From contig BNUP01000046.1 in NCBI GenBank assembly GCA_025997455.1, positions 1-16,040 on the forward strand: a stretch of 16,040 bases of DNA, in the 5' to 3' direction. The notes below the pieces were generated by a model, which ran no database searches, was not told the origin of the DNA, and worked only from the letters and a program-made list of their open reading frames with translations. Below, piece by piece: positions 13,248 through 16,040 of this stretch (the stretch's first letter is position 1; the number at the start of each line of letters is the position of its first letter). The position numbers and the translations under genes are program-made. Source of the DNA: Fibrobacterales bacterium (GTDB lineage Bacteria > Fibrobacterota > Fibrobacteria > Fibrobacterales > Fibrobacteraceae).

Positions 13248-15839
13248 GTGCCAAAAGAGACTTCCTTTATAGGTTTAGATGCGTTGGAGAGTTTTGGCTG
13301 GGAGAAGAGACCCGGTCAGATTTGCCAATTTTGCAGCAACAATTGCAACAGAACTATAGTCGTTTTTAGCGACGGCAGAACGCATGTTACGGGAAACAGG
13401 TGCGAAAGGGGCGAAGTTGTGGCAAGTCCCGATGACCCCGAAGCCAAAAATACACTTGCGGAAATCACTCGAAAAATTAACTCCGTGCCCGATATGCTCA
13501 AAAGGGCAAATCAGTTGTTGGTAAAAGATTATAACCCCAAAATTGTTTTTAACGGCGGACAGTTCGCAGGACAAAAAATAGGAATCCCGCGGGCTTTGGA
13601 ATTTTTTGCATCTCTTCCGTTTTGGAAGGCGTTTTTTAGTTCGCTCGGTTTTGAGGTTGTTGTTTCTCGGCAAAGCGATTATAATTTATTTGAAGAGGGT
13701 TTGCATTCCGTTCCGAGTGATACGGTGTGTTTTCCCGCGAAACTCTATCACGGACATGTTGCGGATTTGGTGAAAAAGAAAGTCGATAGGATTTTTTTGC
13801 CTATTATGATTGCAGTCCCAAGCGACCATAAAAAATTTCAGGCGACCGCCGTTTGCCCTGTGGTGCAAGGTTATCCCGCAGTGGTTCGAAACATTGATGA
13901 CCCCGAAAATAAACACAACATACCGACCGACCAACCGACCTTCCATTGGTATAACGAGGATTTGCGCCGCAGTCAGTGTGTGGATTGGTTTCATACGCAT
14001 TGGAATATTGCAAAAAAAAATATTGACGAAGCGGTTAGCGAGGGCGAAAAAGCCTTGCAGAAATTCCGCGAGACTCTGCAGGCAGAAGGTCAAAAGGTTA
14101 TGAATGCCGTTCGGGCACGGGGCGAATTTGCGGTTGTTATTGCTGGGCGACCTTATCACCTTGACCCTCTTGTAAATCATTTGGTGGCAAATCATTTTAC
14201 AACTCTCGGCATTCCAGTTTTGCCATTGGAGGCTTTGCCCGAAACTTTTGAACAGGATATTCCGCCGAATACCAGAATGGAGGCTCTAAATTCATTCCAC
14301 ATGAGAATGCTCGGAGCAACACTTCTCGCAACAAAAGACCCAAGTATAGAGTTGGTGCAAATTGTCAGTTTTGGCTGCGGACACGATGCGATTTTATCAG
14401 ATGAGATAATGCGAATTTTGCACGAACGCAGTGATAAAGAATTGTTAATGCTGAAACTCGATGAGGGTGATGTTCGCGGACCCGTTAGTATTCGCGTGAA
14501 AAGTTTTATTGAGACTGTGCGGGCGAGACGGGAAATTGCCGGTCAAACTCACAGAACTGCCGTTGCGGAGCAACCTCTTTTCCCGATTCCATACGCAAAA
14601 GGCGACGGTAAAAAGCGAATTGTTTTAATTCCGAATTTAAGTCCCGCTTTCAGTTTGCTGTGTGCAAAGGTTATGGAACGCGAAGGCTTTCGCACGGAAC
14701 TTTTGCCTCTTGCGGATAAACGCGCTTTTGAACTCGGCAAAAAATTTGTTCATAACGATATTTGTTTTCCTGCACAGGTGAATATAGGCGAGGGTTTGCG
14801 TTGGCTTGAACTTCACCCAGAAGTTTCTCAAGATGAAGTTTGTATGGGTCTTGCCAAAAACTGCGAGAACTGCCGAGCCGGTCAATATGCGGTAATGTGC
14901 CGAAAAGCACTTGATGAGGCTGGCTACCCGCGCGTGCCGATTTTGACAACGGGAACGGACAGGAAAAATATGCACCCCGGATTTAAGGCGGGACTCGATT
15001 TTCAAATCCACATGCTTTGGGGTATGGCTATGATGGACGGCATAGAGATTATGTTCCGCACCGTTCGTCCTTATGAGAAAAATCGCGGTGAAACGCAACG
15101 GGTGTATAATTATTGGATTAAAGAGGTGATGTGCGAGGCGGCGGGAAACATTCGCGGCGCGTTGAAAAAATTGGAAAAAGCGATTGAGGCTTTTAATAAA
15201 ATTGATGCCGACTTTTCGGTGAGAAAGCCGAGAGTTGCGGTGCTCGGTGAAATTCTAATGAAGTATCATCCAAGTGCGAACGGTTTTGTTGAGGAATATC
15301 TTTTTGAACACGGAATGGAAGTTATTCAACCCGGTATGCTCGACTTTTTTAGGGTGGGCGAACTCGTGCGAATGGAAAAGGTGCGGCGCGGTATGATTGA
15401 GCATCCCTTTGTGAATTGGTTGATTGGCGGAGTGTCTGCGAAATTCTATTCAAAAGCGGCAAGTGATGTCAATAAACGCATAAAAAAATTCAAGTTCTAC
15501 GAACACCACGCAAATTGCTACGAGATGGCAGACATTATAGAAAAAACGGGAATGTTAGACAGGACTTATGTAACGGGAGAGGGCTGGCTTATTCCGGGTG
15601 AAATTATGTCGCTTGCCGAGCACGGCGTTAATAGTTTTGTGATTGTTCAACCTTTTGCGTGTTTGGCAAATCATATTTCTGGTCGCGGACTTACGAAAGC
15701 GGTTAAGAACAAGTTTCCTCATATTCAAATTTTAAGTTTGGATTACGACCCAGATACGAGTTTTGCAAACATTGAAAACCGCCTGCAAATGCTGATTATA
15801 AACGCAAAGGAATTAGAGGAAATTCAGGCACATTCTTGA
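13248..15839 (+). CDS. 2-hydroxyacyl-CoA dehydratase/activase-related iron-sulfur protein lacking the ATPase domain
   Basis: Starting at GTG 13248 the product is 863 residues. It begins at a cysteine cluster (C26, C29, C33, C52 in CQFCSNNC and GNRCERG) likely to hold an iron-sulfur centre. The DUF2229 domain follows at about 100-300 (IGIPRALEFF, PSDTVCFPAKLYHGH, CPVVQGYP), and after it come the COG3580/COG3581-type parts with HNDICFPAQ and NCENCRAGQYAVMC. In the large fused members of this family, about 1,400 residues, these parts follow one or two N-terminal BadF/BcrA-type ATPase domains. Here those domains are absent. A possible role is radical acyl-CoA dehydration or another ATP-driven electron transfer, with an ATPase encoded elsewhere. 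The GTG lies 6 bases after a promoter element with no Shine-Dalgarno. Confidence 0.83.
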   Translation: MPKETSFIGLDALESFGWEKRPGQICQFCSNNCNRTIVVFSDGRTHVTGNRCERGEVVASPDDPEAKNTLAEITRKINSVPDMLKRANQLLVKDYNPKIVFNGGQFAGQKIGIPRALEFFASLPFWKAFFSSLGFEVVVSRQSDYNLFEEGLHSVPSDTVCFPAKLYHGHVADLVKKKVDRIFLPIMIAVPSDHKKFQATAVCPVVQGYPAVVRNIDDPENKHNIPTDQPTFHWYNEDLRRSQCVDWFHTHWNIAKKNIDEAVSEGEKALQKFRETLQAEGQKVMNAVRARGEFAVVIAGRPYHLDPLVNHLVANHFTTLGIPVLPLEALPETFEQDIPPNTRMEALNSFHMRMLGATLLATKDPSIELVQIVSFGCGHDAILSDEIMRILHERSDKELLMLKLDEGDVRGPVSIRVKSFIETVRARREIAGQTHRTAVAEQPLFPIPYAKGDGKKRIVLIPNLSPAFSLLCAKVMEREGFRTELLPLADKRAFELGKKFVHNDICFPAQVNIGEGLRWLELHPEVSQDEVCMGLAKNCENCRAGQYAVMCRKALDEAGYPRVPILTTGTDRKNMHPGFKAGLDFQIHMLWGMAMMDGIEIMFRTVRPYEKNRGETQRVYNYWIKEVMCEAAGNIRGALKKLEKAIEAFNKIDADFSVRKPRVAVLGEILMKYHPSANGFVEEYLFEHGMEVIQPGMLDFFRVGELVRMEKVRRGMIEHPFVNWLIGGVSAKFYSKAASDVNKRIKKFKFYEHHANCYEMADIIEKTGMLDRTYVTGEGWLIPGEIMSLAEHGVNSFVIVQPFACLANHISGRGLTKAVKNKFPHIQILSLDYDPDTSFANIENRLQMLIINAKELEEIQAHS

Positions 15840-15884
15840 GATTTTGTTTTTGGTGCGTTCGGCACACACCGCGTTCACAATTTT

Positions 15885-15898
15885 CACTCGGCAGTGCA
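15885..15898 (-). repeat. GC-rich box with C-rich flank, no promoter element
   Basis: The minus strand reads CCCTATACCCCACCC then TGCACTGCCGAGTG then AAAATT. The box is identical to the one before tRNA-Gly. No TTTCTACATT follows and it points into the end of the large plus-strand gene, so it looks like an isolated or decayed copy. I see nothing else in 15840-15926. Confidence 0.75.
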
Positions 15899-15926
15899 GG
15901 GTGGGGTATAGGGCATACGCACGAAG

Positions 15927-16040
15927 TTAATCGGGTGCTAATTGCAGTGGTCGTTTCTTCCTGCGTTTCTGTATCAGCAGACAGCGTTCTGTTTCGGCGA
16001 ACCGTGCCTTGAACTCCTCTATGGAAACGAGAGAGGTCTT
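15927..16040 (-). CDS. C-terminal end of an unrecognised gene (runs off right edge)
   Basis: The minus strand is open from the window edge to a TAA at 15929-15927, giving 37 residues with SIEEFKARFAETERCLL followed by a basic stretch QKRRKKRPLQL. The mix of a helix and a basic tail could suit a nucleic-acid-binding protein or a transposase end, but I do not recognise a family. Codon choice (CTG, CGC, AAG) looks richer in G+C than in the neighbouring genes, which hints at a different origin. The call rests on an open frame with protein-like composition only. Confidence 0.45.
   Translation of the reverse strand, partial: KTSLVSIEEFKARFAETERCLLIQKRRKKRPLQLAPD

Noticed and set aside
15840..15880. 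Terminator after the large iron-sulfur protein gene
   Set aside because: GGTG and CACC can pair around 15851-15869, but the stem is too short and is not followed by a T-run.
15885..16040. Insertion-sequence end at the right edge
   Set aside because: No terminal inverted repeat or target duplication is visible, and the partial gene there is not recognisable as a transposase from 37 residues.

Overview
The window looks like chromosomal DNA of a Gram-negative, diderm, probably flagellated anaerobe that degrades plant polysaccharide. The signs are a flagellar FliF, a TonB-dependent receptor, two lipoproteins, an outer-membrane barrel, a GH94 cellobiose phosphorylase and a dehydratase-activase-family iron-sulfur protein. 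My best guess is a gut member of the Fibrobacterota or a relative, inferred from gene content and low to moderate G+C. No marker gene settles this.

Layout. (1) 1-1819, minus strand: a KilA-N domain gene cut by the left edge lies directly downstream of fliF. (2) 2008-2481, plus: a small lipoprotein, divergent from fliF. (3) 5853-2482, minus: a cobalamin riboswitch, then a beta-propeller lipoprotein and a TonB-dependent receptor. This reads as a B12-uptake operon resembling BtuG-BtuB. (4) 9854-5900, minus: promoter, tRNA-Gly(CCC), cellobiose phosphorylase, MFS transporter and a terminator-like hairpin, apparently one mixed tRNA-mRNA unit. (5) 9961-12164, plus: an aldo/keto reductase and an outer-membrane protein. 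(6) 12161-13128: a decayed minus-strand gene tail, a standalone HsdR-N nuclease-like protein (plus) and a one-helix membrane protein (minus). (7) 13248-15839, plus: a large protein of the 2-hydroxyacyl-CoA dehydratase/activase group without its ATPase domain. (8) 15927-16040, minus: the end of an unrecognised gene.

The most unusual feature is in the spacers. Most transcription-start regions carry parts of one modular repeat cassette. Its order is T-rich heptads (ACTCTTT-like), a GC-rich box (TGCACCGCCGAGT-like), C-rich heptads (ACACCCY), and then TTTCTACMTT followed by CCCC. The last element behaves like a -10 promoter. In five genes the start codon lies only 6-8 bases after it, so the mRNAs should be leaderless. 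Genes inside operons instead carry Shine-Dalgarno sequences. At two divergent spacers the cassette occurs as outward-facing mirror copies, and at two places the C-rich heptads meet the G-quadruplex pattern on the opposite strand. I know of no named repeat family matching this cassette.

No gene-free stretch exceeds 300 bases. The spacers of 150-250 bases hold the riboswitch, the repeat cassettes and one gene remnant.
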